37,074 bases of DNA, from positions 1 to 37,074 of IMG/VR virus record IMGVR_UViG_3300049740_000279, one strand, 5' to 3'. Positions 36,775 through 37,074 of this stretch are shown here, piece by piece. A model generated the notes under the pieces. That model was given only the letters and a program-made list of their open reading frames with translations, ran no database searches and was not told the DNA's origin. The DNA is from a virus. Numbering within the stretch: the stretch's first letter is position 1; every line of letters begins with the position of its first letter. Made by a program: the position numbers and the translations under genes.

Positions 36775-37074
36775 TTAATTTCTTCCTCTGGCTCTAGCCA
36801 TTCTGTTACAAAATTGATAACCAATGCACTCCTTACGTTGTGGTAAGGGTACGTTCCATGATTAACGTTGCCTGTCATTAGTACTGTTTTACCTGGTGTA
36901 GGTACTATCTCATTAATACTAAGGGTAAGATCTCTTTCTGCAATAATCGTGTATAACGAACCCGAATTATCGTTTGGTAGATCTAATTCTAAATCTTGTG
37001 CATACATTACTAAACTAATTAGATTAGGTTTGCCTGTATGATTATGTACACTCTGATACTCGTGTGGTTTGTAG
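36771..37074 (-). CDS. Partial oxygenase-like (double-stranded beta-helix) protein, N-terminus cut by window edge
   Basis: The frame stays open to the right edge, so ATG 37007 is internal; about 100 residues are visible. VHNHTGKPNLISLVMYAQD and the later NHGTYPYHNVRSALVINFV give an HxH...H...R spacing like the Fe(II)/2-oxoglutarate oxygenases elsewhere in the window, and PTPGKTVLM is the usual turn. Lacking its N-terminus, the assignment is tentative. Coupled to the nuclease by ATGA. Confidence 0.65.
   Translation of the reverse strand, partial: YKPHEYQSVHNHTGKPNLISLVMYAQDLELDLPNDNSGSLYTIIAERDLTLSINEIVPTPGKTVLMTGNVNHGTYPYHNVRSALVINFVTEWLEPEEEIK

Noticed and set aside
1-37074. CRISPR array, insertion sequence, intein or integrase
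   Set aside because: No regularly spaced direct repeats, transposase, integrase or intein-splice motifs were found; nrdA and ligase are uninterrupted.

Overview
The window reads as part of a T4-like marine myovirus genome, most likely infecting an alphaproteobacterium of the SAR11/pelagiphage type. This is inferred from gene content; no search was run. Phage markers are a T4-type ATP-dependent DNA ligase, class Ia ribonucleotide reductase (nrdA, nrdB) with glutaredoxin, a PAAR tail-tip protein, a beta-helix fibre, a RecB/Cas4-like nuclease and TATAAATA late promoters. The host inference rests on a circularly permuted (two-piece) tmRNA whose acceptor half has the alphaproteobacterial sequence, together with marine-phage auxiliary genes. 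The DNA is AT-rich. All genes but two (10624-10986 and 25115-25369) are on the minus strand and packed with 1-32 nt overlaps.

Layout, read along the minus strand from high to low coordinate. 37074-34009: end of an oxygenase-like gene, a RecB-like nuclease, a beta-helix fibre with a tropism-type N-terminus, and an unknown gene. 33957-29849: nrdA, nrdB, glutaredoxin and an Sm-like protein. 29817-27155: two proteins carrying the same ~45-residue module at both ends, then a PAAR-M15 peptidase fusion. 27051-24278: a porin with signal peptide, a histone-like Hc1-type protein, a cold-shock protein, small genes and the tmRNA. 24210-22535: a Rieske-type oxygenase whose Rieske ligands are missing, and a conserved phage protein. 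22444-18683: three lipoproteins, a 654-aa coiled-coil inner-membrane protein and an unknown gene. 18738-16236: ribosomal protein bS21, an Fe(II)/2OG oxygenase, GMP reductase and a second oxygenase. 16132-10983: Hsp20, then the translationally coupled set clpS - heme oxygenase - flavin-dependent halogenase - bilin reductase, then a large unknown late protein. 10540-8207: SprT-like metalloprotease, ClpP-like protease and unknown genes. 8191-2520: a second bS21, a GIY-YIG-like protein, an acetyltransferase, small genes, kdsA, kdsB and two more oxygenases. 2409-1: a small winged-helix-like gene, tRNA-Arg, DNA ligase and a partial unknown gene.

The genes group into a translation set (two bS21, tmRNA, tRNA-Arg with anticodon GCG, cold-shock protein), a proteostasis set (ClpP-like, ClpS, Hsp20, SprT-like), an envelope set (three lipoproteins, porin, inner-membrane coiled coil, KDO synthesis) and an oxidative-chemistry set (heme oxygenase, bilin reductase, halogenase, Rieske-type protein, about five double-stranded beta-helix oxygenases). 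The most novel-looking unit is the overlapping clpS - heme oxygenase - halogenase - bilin reductase operon. Early promoters are strikingly uniform (TTGACN, almost always 17 nt, TATNNT) and often overlap the stop codon of the gene before.
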